From contig NZ_FOKR01000025.1 in NCBI RefSeq assembly GCF_900112195.1, positions 1 to 56,161 of the forward strand: 56,161 nt of DNA, given 5' to 3'. Under the pieces are notes generated by a model. It did no database searches and was not told the origin of the DNA. It was given only the letters and a program-made list of their open reading frames with translations. A program made the translations under genes and the position numbers. Positions 16,402-23,762 of this stretch are shown here, piece by piece. Source of the stretch: Butyrivibrio sp. YAB3001. Its GTDB lineage: Bacteria; Bacillota; Clostridia; Lachnospirales; Lachnospiraceae. The stretch's first letter is position 1. Every line of letters starts with the position of its first letter.

Positions 16402-17550
16402 TTATGCCATAAGCATTCTGAACATTTCAATTACCTGCTCTTTAGTTGCTTCTCTAGGGTTTCCAGGATAGCATGCATCGTTAAGAGCATCTGTAGCAAG
16501 CTGGTCAAGGTCTTCTTCCTTGATCTTATCAAGAGTTTTTGGTATTCCAACATCTTCAGATAACTTCTTAACTGCGGCAATTGCTGCGTCGCGGTATTCT
16601 TCCTGTGACATGCTGTCAACACCTTCAACACCCATTGCTCTTGCTACTTCACGAAGTCTTTCACCTGTATATTCGCGGTTGAATTCCATTGAGATTGGAA
16701 GGAACATAGCGCAGGCAACACCATGAGGTGTGTCATAATGAGCAGAAAGAGTGTGAGCCATAGCGTGGTCAATTCCAAGACCAACGTTAGAGAAGCCCAT
16801 TCCTGCTATGTACTGGCCAAGAGCCATTCCTTCGCGCCCTTCCTTCTTGTTATCAACAGCATCTCTGAGGTTCTTGGAGATAAGGCGGATTGCTTCAAGA
16901 TGGAACATATCTGTCATCTCCCAGGCTGCTCTTGTTGTATAACCTTCGATTGCGTGAGTAAGGGCATCCATACCTGTTGCTGCTGTAAGGCCTTTTGGCA
17001 TGGAAGACATCATTTCAGGGTCAACTACTGCAACGATTGGCATATCATGAGTATCTACGCAAACAAACTTTCTTTCTTTTTCTACATCTGTGATAACGTA
17101 GTTGATAGTAACTTCGGCTGCTGTTCCGGCAGTTGTAGGAACTGCGATGATAGGAACGCAAGGATTCTTGGTAGGTGCAACGCCTTCAAGTGAGCGAACA
17201 TCAGCAAATTCGGGATTTGTGATGATGATGCCGATGGCCTTGGAAGTATCCATAGAAGAACCGCCACCTACAGCAACGATGCAGTCTGCGCCTGATTTTT
17301 TGAATGCTTCAACACCGTTTTTAACATTTTCGATTGTTGGATTTGGTTTGATATCTGAATAAATTTCGTAAGGAATGCTTGCCTTGTCTAAAAGTTCTGT
17401 GACTTTTCCGGTTACCCCAAACTTAATAAGGTCAGGATCAGAAGCAACAAATGCTTTTTTAAAGCCTCTTGAAGTAATCTCATTTACGATTTCATTGATC
17501 GCTCCAGCCCCATGGTACGATGTTCCGTTAAGTGAAATTCTGTTTGCCAT
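16402..17550 (-). CDS. fucO: Iron-containing alcohol dehydrogenase, FucO/lactaldehyde reductase type
   Basis: This 382-residue group III dehydrogenase is strikingly like E. coli FucO: NPEFADVRSLEG, VTINYVITD and KFVCVD are shared. It has the GGGSSMDTSKA dinucleotide-binding motif and the metal ligands in MDALTHAIEGY, DHAMAHTL and DTPHG. It would reduce lactaldehyde to propanediol or interconvert related short aldehydes and alcohols. The start is the ATG of MANRIS at 17550; the longer frame (MEENYI...) encodes GGAGGAG, which is the ribosome binding site. No fucose or rhamnose genes are adjacent, so its physiological role is open. Confidence 0.88.
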   Translation of the reverse strand: MANRISLNGTSYHGAGAINEIVNEITSRGFKKAFVASDPDLIKFGVTGKVTELLDKASIPYEIYSDIKPNPTIENVKNGVEAFKKSGADCIVAVGGGSSMDTSKAIGIIITNPEFADVRSLEGVAPTKNPCVPIIAVPTTAGTAAEVTINYVITDVEKERKFVCVDTHDMPIVAVVDPEMMSSMPKGLTAATGMDALTHAIEGYTTRAAWEMTDMFHLEAIRLISKNLRDAVDNKKEGREGMALGQYIAGMGFSNVGLGIDHAMAHTLSAHYDTPHGVACAMFLPISMEFNREYTGERLREVARAMGVEGVDSMSQEEYRDAAIAAVKKLSEDVGIPKTLDKIKEEDLDQLATDALNDACYPGNPREATKEQVIEMFRMLMA

Positions 17551-17718
17551 TATATAGTTCTCCTCCATTTTGATTTTTGCTCTGATAGAATCAGTAGCGT
17601 TTTACCTTCTGTTTATAATTATATCATTCAAGTGTGCCATTTTTATACGATTTTTGGAAGAAAAACATGCAAAATCGACCATGTAGGAGCGCGTTATCAT
17701 TCATGGTTTAATGGAGCA

Positions 17719-18000
17719 ATTCTCCATCACCGACCGCGCTCTCTGGAGCTCCTTGTGCAGTATAAAAACATAACTGCTCGTCGTTTCGTTCGCTGAAATT
17801 CATGGCATCCGGCTTGCATCACCTTAACTTCTACTTCGCTACAACTCGCACGGACCCCATGGGCCGTGCTCAGACAACGCTCCGTAAGAAGAAGCTAAGG
17901 GGCGAATCCGGATGCTCATGAATTTGGCAGCTCTCTCGAAGAGCTCGCATTTATGTTTTTATTACTGCTCACGTAGCACCAGAGAGCGCGGCCGGAGAAT
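17719..18000. repeat. 280-bp imperfect palindrome (long nested hairpin)
   Basis: Successive arm pairs converge: ATTCTCC 17719-17725 with 17994-18000; CCGCGCTCTCTGG 17734-17746 with 17979-17991 (perfect); 17757-17773 with 17951-17968 (one bulge); 17796-17812 with 17908-17925 (one bulge); CCTTAACTTCT near 17822 with AGAAGCTAAGG near 17889; and a terminal GCACGG...CCGTGC around CCCATGGG. No coding potential is apparent. It lies between the divergent dehydrogenase and exonuclease genes. It could be a MITE-like element or a long hairpin RNA. The rest of 17551-18169 shows nothing else clear. Confidence 0.75.
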
Positions 18001-18169
18001 GAGATGGCTTACCTAAACTGTGAATGGAAATGGGTGTTATAATTCATTCGCATTTGAATGGCGGGCTATGGTATTATGAATGTGATGAAAGGGGCAAATA
18101 GTTATATTACTTTTGAAATTGCAAAGTGTTGCAAGACAGCTCCTTGTTTTGGAAAAGGATTGAAATGTT

Positions 18170-18901
18170 ATGAGAAATGAATCGCTAGATTTTTTAAATA
18201 TGATAAAGAATCAGAAAAGCAATGCGCGTAGTAAGACTGAAGATAGGAGCAAAGTGAAGACTACGGTGCAGGAGGAAGTTAAGGAGGTATCAAAGCCTCT
18301 TCCCAAGAAAGAATTACGTCCACTCACGAAGAGAGAAGAAAAGGAACTTCTCATTGCAGTAATAGATACAGAGACCAATTGGGATGATGTGGTCATGTCT
18401 ATAGGAGTGGCAATCGGCAGGGCGTCTGATTTTAAGTGTCTTGAAAAGAAATATTATGTTTTTGACAGGGAATCCAGAAAAGGCGGAATGTACAGTTATG
18501 TGCTGCATATGCGGGATGTTCCTGAGGTTGTGTGCAGCAGGGAAAGAGCTATGGATGAGATAAAAGAGTATTTTGCTCAAAACCATATAGATATGCTCTT
18601 TGCCTATAATGCCAAGTTTGACTACAATCATCTTCCGGAATTAAAAGAGTACAACTGGTACGATATCATGCGTATTGCTGCTTATAAACAATATAATCAT
18701 TCGATACCTGAGACACTGCAATTTTGTAAGACCGGAAGACTTAAAAGCGATTATGGTGTTGAGCCTATCATGAAAATGCTATCCGGGAACAGGAGATATT
18801 CTGAAGTTCATAACGCTGTGCTTGATGCAGAGGATGAGCTTAAGATTGTTGAACTGCTCAAGCAAAAGATTGATGTCTATGAATGTGCGCGGATAAACTG
18901 A
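18170..18901 (+). CDS. DEDD-family 3'-5' exonuclease domain protein
   Basis: This 243-residue protein starts with a basic low-complexity stretch (about residues 12-55), followed by a DnaQ-like exonuclease fold. Exo I is AVIDTET (Asp and Glu), Exo II is FAYNAKFDY (Asp) and Exo III is HNAVLDAEDE, giving the DEDDh set with His five residues before Asp. It would trim DNA or RNA from 3' ends using two metal ions. It stands alone, without polymerase modules. Similar stand-alone proteins are common in Lachnospiraceae. The substrate is unknown. Confidence 0.8.
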   Translation: MRNESLDFLNMIKNQKSNARSKTEDRSKVKTTVQEEVKEVSKPLPKKELRPLTKREEKELLIAVIDTETNWDDVVMSIGVAIGRASDFKCLEKKYYVFDRESRKGGMYSYVLHMRDVPEVVCSRERAMDEIKEYFAQNHIDMLFAYNAKFDYNHLPELKEYNWYDIMRIAAYKQYNHSIPETLQFCKTGRLKSDYGVEPIMKMLSGNRRYSEVHNAVLDAEDELKIVELLKQKIDVYECARIN

Positions 18902-19043
18902 TGTGTTCGTAAACGTAGGGGCAGAAACAATCATTTATTGCGGGGATAGTGAGAATACGATTAAATTGCAGATTGGCAACTGTAATTCTTTATATAGTTG
19001 GATAGTTATAACATAAGTTGTTTGGCAAGCGAAAGGAGATTTT

Positions 19044-20168
19044 ATGGCAAAATCAAAAGTTTATTTTACAGATTTCAGGACGGTTCTGGGAGTAAGTCTT
19101 ACGGCAAAGCTTCAGAAACTTATCAAAATGGCCGGTATTGAATCAATCGACATGAATGGCAAGTTTGTGGCAATTAAGATGCATTTTGGTGAACTGGGAA
19201 ACCTGGCTTATCTTAGACCTAATTATGCGAAGGCAGTTGCAGATGTGGTAAAAGAACTTGGCGGACTTCCTTTTTTAACTGATTGTAATACACTTTATCC
19301 CGGCAGCAGGAAACATGCCCTTGAGCATATGGACTGCGCCAATCTCAATGGTTTCAATACTGTGACTACGGGGTGCCAGATCATCATAGCTGACGGCCTT
19401 CGCGGAACTGACGATATCGCAGTGCCTGTACCCAACGGAGAATATTGTAAGGAAGCATATATCGGACGAGCTGTAATGGATGCTGATATCGTTATTTCTT
19501 TAAATCATTTTAAAGGGCACGAACAGGCAGGTTTTGGCGGAGCAATAAAGAATCTTGGAATGGGCTGCGGAAGCCGCGCGGGAAAGATGCAGCAGCATAA
19601 CAGTGGACAGCCACATGTTATTACAGACATGTGCAGAGGATGTCGCAGATGTGCCAGGGAGTGCGGCTCAGAGGCTATCAGCTATCAGGACAATAAGGCA
19701 TGGATTGATCCTGAGAAGTGTAAGGGCTGTGGCAGATGTATAGGAGCCTGCGCTTTTGATGCAATAGAAAATAATAACTGGGATGCGCCTCAGATGCTTG
19801 GAAGGAAAATGGCAGAGTATACTGCGGCAGTTGTGAGCGGGCGCCCGAACTTCCATATAAGTCTTATTACCGATGTTTCTCCAAACTGTGACTGCCACGG
19901 AGAAAATGACGCGCCTATCCTTCCTGATATCGGAATGCTTGCTTCTTTTGACCCGGTTGCTTTGGATCAGGCATGCGTGGATCTTTGTCAGAAGGCAGAA
20001 CCAATCAGAAACAGTCAGCTCGGCGACAACATGGCTAGCGAGCACTTCCACGACCACGGCGATGTGTGGCACAACAGTAATCCTAATGTCTCTTGGGCTG
20101 AGACCCTTGAACATGCCCAGAAGATTGGAGTCGGAAGCCGTGAGTATGAGCTGGTCGTGATGAAATGA
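19044..20168 (+). CDS. DUF362 domain protein with two [4Fe-4S] ferredoxin motifs
   Basis: This 374-residue protein has an N-terminal DUF362 domain (KMHFGELGN, LTDCNTLYPGSRKHALEH, SLNHFKGHEQAGFGGAIKN). It is followed by two CxxCxxCxxxC clusters, CRGCRRCARECG and CKGCGRCIGACA, at about residues 195-240. The DUF362 region then resumes (CDCHGENDAPILPDIG). The protein is probably a cytoplasmic iron-sulfur electron carrier or assembly factor; the biochemical role of the family is not established. GAAAGGAG precedes the ATG. It is monocistronic, with a terminator downstream. Confidence 0.88.
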   Translation: MAKSKVYFTDFRTVLGVSLTAKLQKLIKMAGIESIDMNGKFVAIKMHFGELGNLAYLRPNYAKAVADVVKELGGLPFLTDCNTLYPGSRKHALEHMDCANLNGFNTVTTGCQIIIADGLRGTDDIAVPVPNGEYCKEAYIGRAVMDADIVISLNHFKGHEQAGFGGAIKNLGMGCGSRAGKMQQHNSGQPHVITDMCRGCRRCARECGSEAISYQDNKAWIDPEKCKGCGRCIGACAFDAIENNNWDAPQMLGRKMAEYTAAVVSGRPNFHISLITDVSPNCDCHGENDAPILPDIGMLASFDPVALDQACVDLCQKAEPIRNSQLGDNMASEHFHDHGDVWHNSNPNVSWAETLEHAQKIGVGSREYELVVMK

Positions 20169-20173
20169 TTTAT

Positions 20174-20280
20174 AGTAAACGTTAGCAAAACAGCCGTTTA
20201 CTAAAGATACTTTAATAAATCATATTGTAAAAAGGTCGTAATGTGTTCATGATTACATGATATACATTATGGCCTTTTTG
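20174..20280 (+). terminator. Hairpin plus Rho-independent terminator
   Basis: AGTAAACG (20174-20181) pairs with CGTTTACT (20195-20202). A longer stem, AAAAAGGTCGTAATGT (20229-20244) with 20264-20279 using G-T pairs, ends in a T run and is the main terminator for the DUF362 gene. The remaining 20281-20540 holds a TATAAT at 20419-20424 but no convincing -35 box. Confidence 0.7.
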
Positions 20281-20540
20281 TATTTAACATCAGTTATTTG
20301 TAATTGGAGAGTTTTATGTTTGGGGCTAATAACTGAACATGTTTATTATTAGCATTTTTTGCACAAAAAATGAAAAGTTTTCGCAATCATTTGATAAGAA
20401 AACGTGGGAGAGTATTGATATAATAAATAATGCTTTGGTTATAAGATACACAAGCGATTACTAATTAAAGGACATTTCAGTGCATACGTGATTTCAGTAT
20501 TTGATAAAAGATGTCTTTGCTTTTGGGGAATGAATACATT

Positions 20541-20556
20541 AGCCGCATAAGCGGCT
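20541..20556 (+). other. Hairpin abutting a ribosome binding site
   Basis: AGCCGC-ATAA-GCGGCT forms a tight stem ending two bases before GGAAGGAG (20558-20566), the ribosome binding site of the DUF4867 gene. It could stabilise the 5' end or modulate translation. Confidence 0.5.
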
Positions 20557-20571
20557 TGGAAGGAGAGAAAT

Positions 20572-21216
20572 ATGAAAATATATAATGTTACAGATCCTGA
20601 GTTTACAAACTACGGAAGAATCATTGAGGGATATGAGGAAGAGAAGAAGCAGATCGTTGAAGCATTAAGAGACAAGACTCCTATTCCGGAGGAAACAGAT
20701 TATGTTGCTGAGGAAAAAGAGCTCCAGAGCCTTGCAGCAGCTGACTCTATTACAAACAGCCTTTTTGGCGGATCACCAATGCAGTTTGGATGGTGCAACG
20801 GTCACAACACAAAGCTCAACTGCCTTGAGTATCACCGCTCAAGCGAGATCAACTTAGGAGCAACAGACTTCATTCTTTTACTTGCAAAGAGAGAAGAAAT
20901 CGTAGATTACAAGCTTGATTCCAGCAAGGTTAAGGCTTTCCTTTGCCCTGCAGGAACAATGATCGAAGTATATGCAACAGCTCTTCACTATGCTCCATGT
21001 CAGGCTCATAAGGATTCAGGATTCCAGGTTCTTGTAGGTCTTCCAAAGGGCACAAACGTTGGCAAGCCTGAGTTTGAAGCTCGCAATCAGGAAGACAGAA
21101 TGCTTACAGCTACTAACAAATGGCTCCTTGCTCATGCAGATGCTTCTGAAGCAAAAGATGGCGCATGGGTTGGAATTACAGGCGAGAACATTGATATCGC
21201 TGCAGAATTAAACTAA
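20572..21216 (+). CDS. DUF4867-family protein
   Basis: This 214-residue soluble protein has a cupin-like core (GWCNGHNTKLNCLEYHRSSEIN, given here as two parts around NCLEYHRS; LHYAPC; FQVLVGLPKGTN). I recognise it as DUF4867, frequent in Firmicutes sugar and fermentative gene neighbourhoods, with no established reaction. The conserved His, Glu and Cys residues in the core hint at metal or sugar binding, which is inference. Codon use is strongly biased towards preferred codons, like ptb and buk in this window, suggesting high expression. The leader contains a hairpin just before the ribosome binding site. Confidence 0.75.
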   Translation: MKIYNVTDPEFTNYGRIIEGYEEEKKQIVEALRDKTPIPEETDYVAEEKELQSLAAADSITNSLFGGSPMQFGWCNGHNTKLNCLEYHRSSEINLGATDFILLLAKREEIVDYKLDSSKVKAFLCPAGTMIEVYATALHYAPCQAHKDSGFQVLVGLPKGTNVGKPEFEARNQEDRMLTATNKWLLAHADASEAKDGAWVGITGENIDIAAELN

Positions 21217-21286
21217 TTGCGACGATTGACGAAGCATATATTCAAAATTGAAATGCTTCAGTTTATTTCGAGATGTTGTTAACTAA

Positions 21287-21320
21287 GAAGGGGAAACGCA
21301 TTTTACGCGCTTCCCTTTTT
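21287..21320 (+). terminator. Terminator between convergent genes
   Basis: GGGAAACGC (21291-21299) pairs with GCGCTTCCC (21307-21315) with one bulge or mismatch, followed by TTTTTC. A second small hairpin, GAAGCAT (21231-21237) with ATGCTTC (21253-21259), lies just after the DUF4867 stop. Confidence 0.65.
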
Positions 21321-21323
21321 CGA

Positions 21324-22445
21324 TTAATTTGTCTTTTTATCATATGTCAGAAGAATCTTTTTTGTAACGCTTATAGTAACGGCGTTTGGATGTCTCATGC
21401 AAAAATATAACAATTGGTTAGATTTCGATGAGATGGAAACGGCAGTATTTAAGATTTTACTTTTGATATCTGATCTAAGGAAAATAGCCTTTACTCTTTT
21501 AATAGTGTCATTATCCTGGCAGCGAAGCTCATTTTTTAGGACAAGAAGGAGTATCATGATATATTCCTTGTCCATTTGAATGTTTCCATTTTCAATTCTC
21601 TTATCTTCCAAAATATGTCTGTAGGTCTTGTCGGTAAGCTCAAGATTATCCATAAGATGTGGATCGTAGCCATGAATCATGGAATCCCCTACAAGCCTGT
21701 AATGGTAAAAATATCCGTCTTTTACAATAACAAGTCGCTGGCAGTCACATAAACAGGGAAGAGTGATATTGACATCTTCGCTCATCTTAATTTTGGTGTT
21801 GCAATATTTGATATTATTAAGCACCAGCTTCCTGGAAATCAGCTTCATACAGCGGGACATGGTAACAGGCCTTGATTCTTCACCAAGAAGACGGCTTCGG
21901 ACATTATCGAGCGCAGAACCTGTATATTCCCCAGGCAAAAGAGCCTGCGTCTCCTTGCGGCGTTCACCGGCTTTTTCCACGATATAATTACTGGAAATAA
22001 TCTCGCTGTCATTTATATTTAAAAGGGAAGAATTATTACAGTTTTTGTTGATAGCACTCTTTGAAATATCAGAATCTGAGTTTAAAGAATAATCTTTTGA
22101 AGATGCCTTATATTCACTGGTATATTTGTAGAGCTCCTCCATCATATTTGTGTCGATCCAGTCGTCACTGTCAAGGTAATTGACATAGGCAGCAGATGCC
22201 TTTTTGGTCCCTTCTATCCAAGCGGACATGAGGCCTCCGTTTTCCTTATGTATAACAACTACGCGGGAATCTTTTTGAGCATAGTCGTCGCACATTTTAG
22301 GACTGATGCCATCTGTTGAGCCGTCATCAATCAAGATTATCTCAATATCCTGCATGGTCTGTCCAAGGACAGAAGCCATGCATTCATCTAGATATTTGGC
22401 TGTATTATAAACCGGAATGATAACTGAAATCTTGGGTGTACTCAT
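21324..22445 (-). CDS. Family 2 glycosyltransferase
   Basis: This 373-residue protein has the GT2 GT-A domain at its N-terminus: KISVIIPVYNTAKYLDECM, IEIILIDDGSTDG, HKENGGLMSAW and the metal-binding YLDSDDWID. The region around residues 110-150 is Ser/Asn-rich and unusual for the family. The C-terminal part is helical without clear membrane segments. It would transfer a sugar from a nucleotide donor, probably to cell-surface glycan or a protein. It stands alone, transcribed away from the thioesterase gene across a 650-bp gap. Confidence 0.88.
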   Translation of the reverse strand: MSTPKISVIIPVYNTAKYLDECMASVLGQTMQDIEIILIDDGSTDGISPKMCDDYAQKDSRVVVIHKENGGLMSAWIEGTKKASAAYVNYLDSDDWIDTNMMEELYKYTSEYKASSKDYSLNSDSDISKSAINKNCNNSSLLNINDSEIISSNYIVEKAGERRKETQALLPGEYTGSALDNVRSRLLGEESRPVTMSRCMKLISRKLVLNNIKYCNTKIKMSEDVNITLPCLCDCQRLVIVKDGYFYHYRLVGDSMIHGYDPHLMDNLELTDKTYRHILEDKRIENGNIQMDKEYIMILLLVLKNELRCQDNDTIKRVKAIFLRSDIKSKILNTAVSISSKSNQLLYFCMRHPNAVTISVTKKILLTYDKKTN

Positions 22446-22677
22446 GATAATAATCTCCTAAATGGTTATATGGAATCAAAAATAAATCTTGTTCTTTACT
22501 TATGACACGACTTGATCTGTTATAAGTAACTTCTGTAAGTCTTAAACATTCGGAATTCGCACAAATGCAACTTCCTAATGTTTATCATGAAAGAATGAAG
22601 AGTTTTTGTCCCTGACATCATCATATTATAAGTCATAAAGGTGATATTTCAAAATAAAACCTTATTTATTCTTCTGC

Positions 22678-22814
22678 GCGGTGATTTTCTAAAACTCCTG
22701 CTTGAAGATAGGCCTCATCTCAGCGCTGTTCGAAACACTCGGCCTATCTTCAATCCGTCGTTTTGAAAATCATCCTGCTCGTCCGAGAACTGCTCATTTT
22801 CGGACTGACACCGC
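22678..22814 (-). ncRNA. Hairpin element A: conserved loop on variable stem
   Basis: A closing stem GCGGTG (22678-22683) with CACCGC (22809-22814) encloses two parts. The first is GATTTTC plus AAAAC (22683-22695) with 22760-22771, capped by the perfect 13-bp stem TTGAAGATAGGCC (22702-22714) with 22741-22753 around a 26-nt loop. The second is GTCCGA (22781-22786) with TCGGAC (22800-22805). The loop (25 of 26 nt) and 22761-22790 (30 of 30) recur in reverse complement at 29736-29901, where the capping stem has a different but perfectly paired sequence. The strand given is the one matching element B read on plus, and is a convention. The rest of 22446-23095 shows only a short ACTCTGG/CCAGAGT inverted repeat (22847/22912). 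Confidence 0.65.
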
Positions 22815-23095
22815 ACCAGGTACACTGTACATCCATCTGTGCTATTACTCTGGGGAGTAAATGATATGTTATCTATGGCGATTGAAGCATAAAAATAGTT
22901 GCATTTATTGACCAGAGTAACAGCTTACGTAAGAGATAAGTTACGCGCTTAAACTTAAAATTAGCCTAAAAGATGTATGTACAATTTATGGAATTGTTAA
23001 TGAATTGGAACTAAAGTGCAGAGATATTTTTGTGTGGAAGGTAAGGGGGATTTAAGGTAAAATAGACATATGAAAACTCTTTTGGAGGTGAAGGT

Positions 23096-23602
23096 ATGGG
23101 TAAGGTTTTTCATGTGGATAAGCAGATTGCTAATAAGAATGTAGAGGATTCAGTTACTGAATGGACTAAGGTAGTTAAATATGATGATATTAACGCTGAG
23201 AACAGACTTTTTGGCGGAAGATTGATGGAATGGATAGATGAGGTTGCAGGAACTGTTGCAATCAGACATTCAGGAAATCCGATAGCAACAGCAGCTATCG
23301 ACAATATGCAGTTTAAACAGGGCGCAGTTTTAGGGGATGTGCTTGTTATGATCGGTAAGATTACATACGTTGGCAAAACTTCCATGGAAGTAAGAGTTGA
23401 CACATACGTTGAAGATGTCAGGACAGGTATGAGACATGTCCTTAACAGAGCATATCTTACAGAGGTTTGTATAGACCATGACGGAACACCTGCTATTGTC
23501 CCTTATGGATTGAACATCCGCACTGAGAATGAAAAGGCTGAGTGGGAGGGCGCTATTAAACGCCGCGAACTCCGCAAACAGCGCAGGATGGAAGGATTCT
23601 GA
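23096..23602 (+). CDS. Acyl-CoA thioesterase, hotdog fold
   Basis: This 168-residue protein is a single hotdog domain of the acyl-CoA thioesterase (YciA/BFIT-like) group: NRLFGGRLMEWIDEVAG, TAAIDNMQFKQGAVLGDVL in part, and SMEVRVDTYVED. The N/D-x-x-x-x-G-G-x-x-M-x-x-x-D catalytic pattern is present. It hydrolyses acyl-CoAs in the cytoplasm; chain length cannot be read from sequence. GGAGGTGA precedes the ATG, and a -10-like TAAAAT sits at 23058-23063. A basic tail (RRELRKQRR) ends the protein. Confidence 0.9.
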   Translation: MGKVFHVDKQIANKNVEDSVTEWTKVVKYDDINAENRLFGGRLMEWIDEVAGTVAIRHSGNPIATAAIDNMQFKQGAVLGDVLVMIGKITYVGKTSMEVRVDTYVEDVRTGMRHVLNRAYLTEVCIDHDGTPAIVPYGLNIRTENEKAEWEGAIKRRELRKQRRMEGF

Positions 23603-23626
23603 TAAACTAAATAGAATAATTGCTTA

Positions 23627-23668
23627 TAACCACTTTTGGCATGTGATGCCAGAGGTGGTTATTTTATT
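23627..23668 (+). terminator. Rho-independent terminator
   Basis: TAACCACTTTTGGCA (23627-23641) pairs with 23647-23661 with G-T pairs, followed by TTTTATTT. Confidence 0.8.
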
Positions 23669-23762
23669 TACCATTATTTTAAAATTGTTTAATAATATTC
23701 TAAATGTTGTCATGTTATAATTTAGACGTAATATTGTGCACTGGGTAATGGTGGTATCTGTT

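Noticed and set aside
16723..17193. 156-codon plus-strand Cys/His-rich ORF
   Set aside because: It is antisense to the fucO gene, whose match to FucO is unambiguous; the Cys-rich translation is an artefact of that codon bias.
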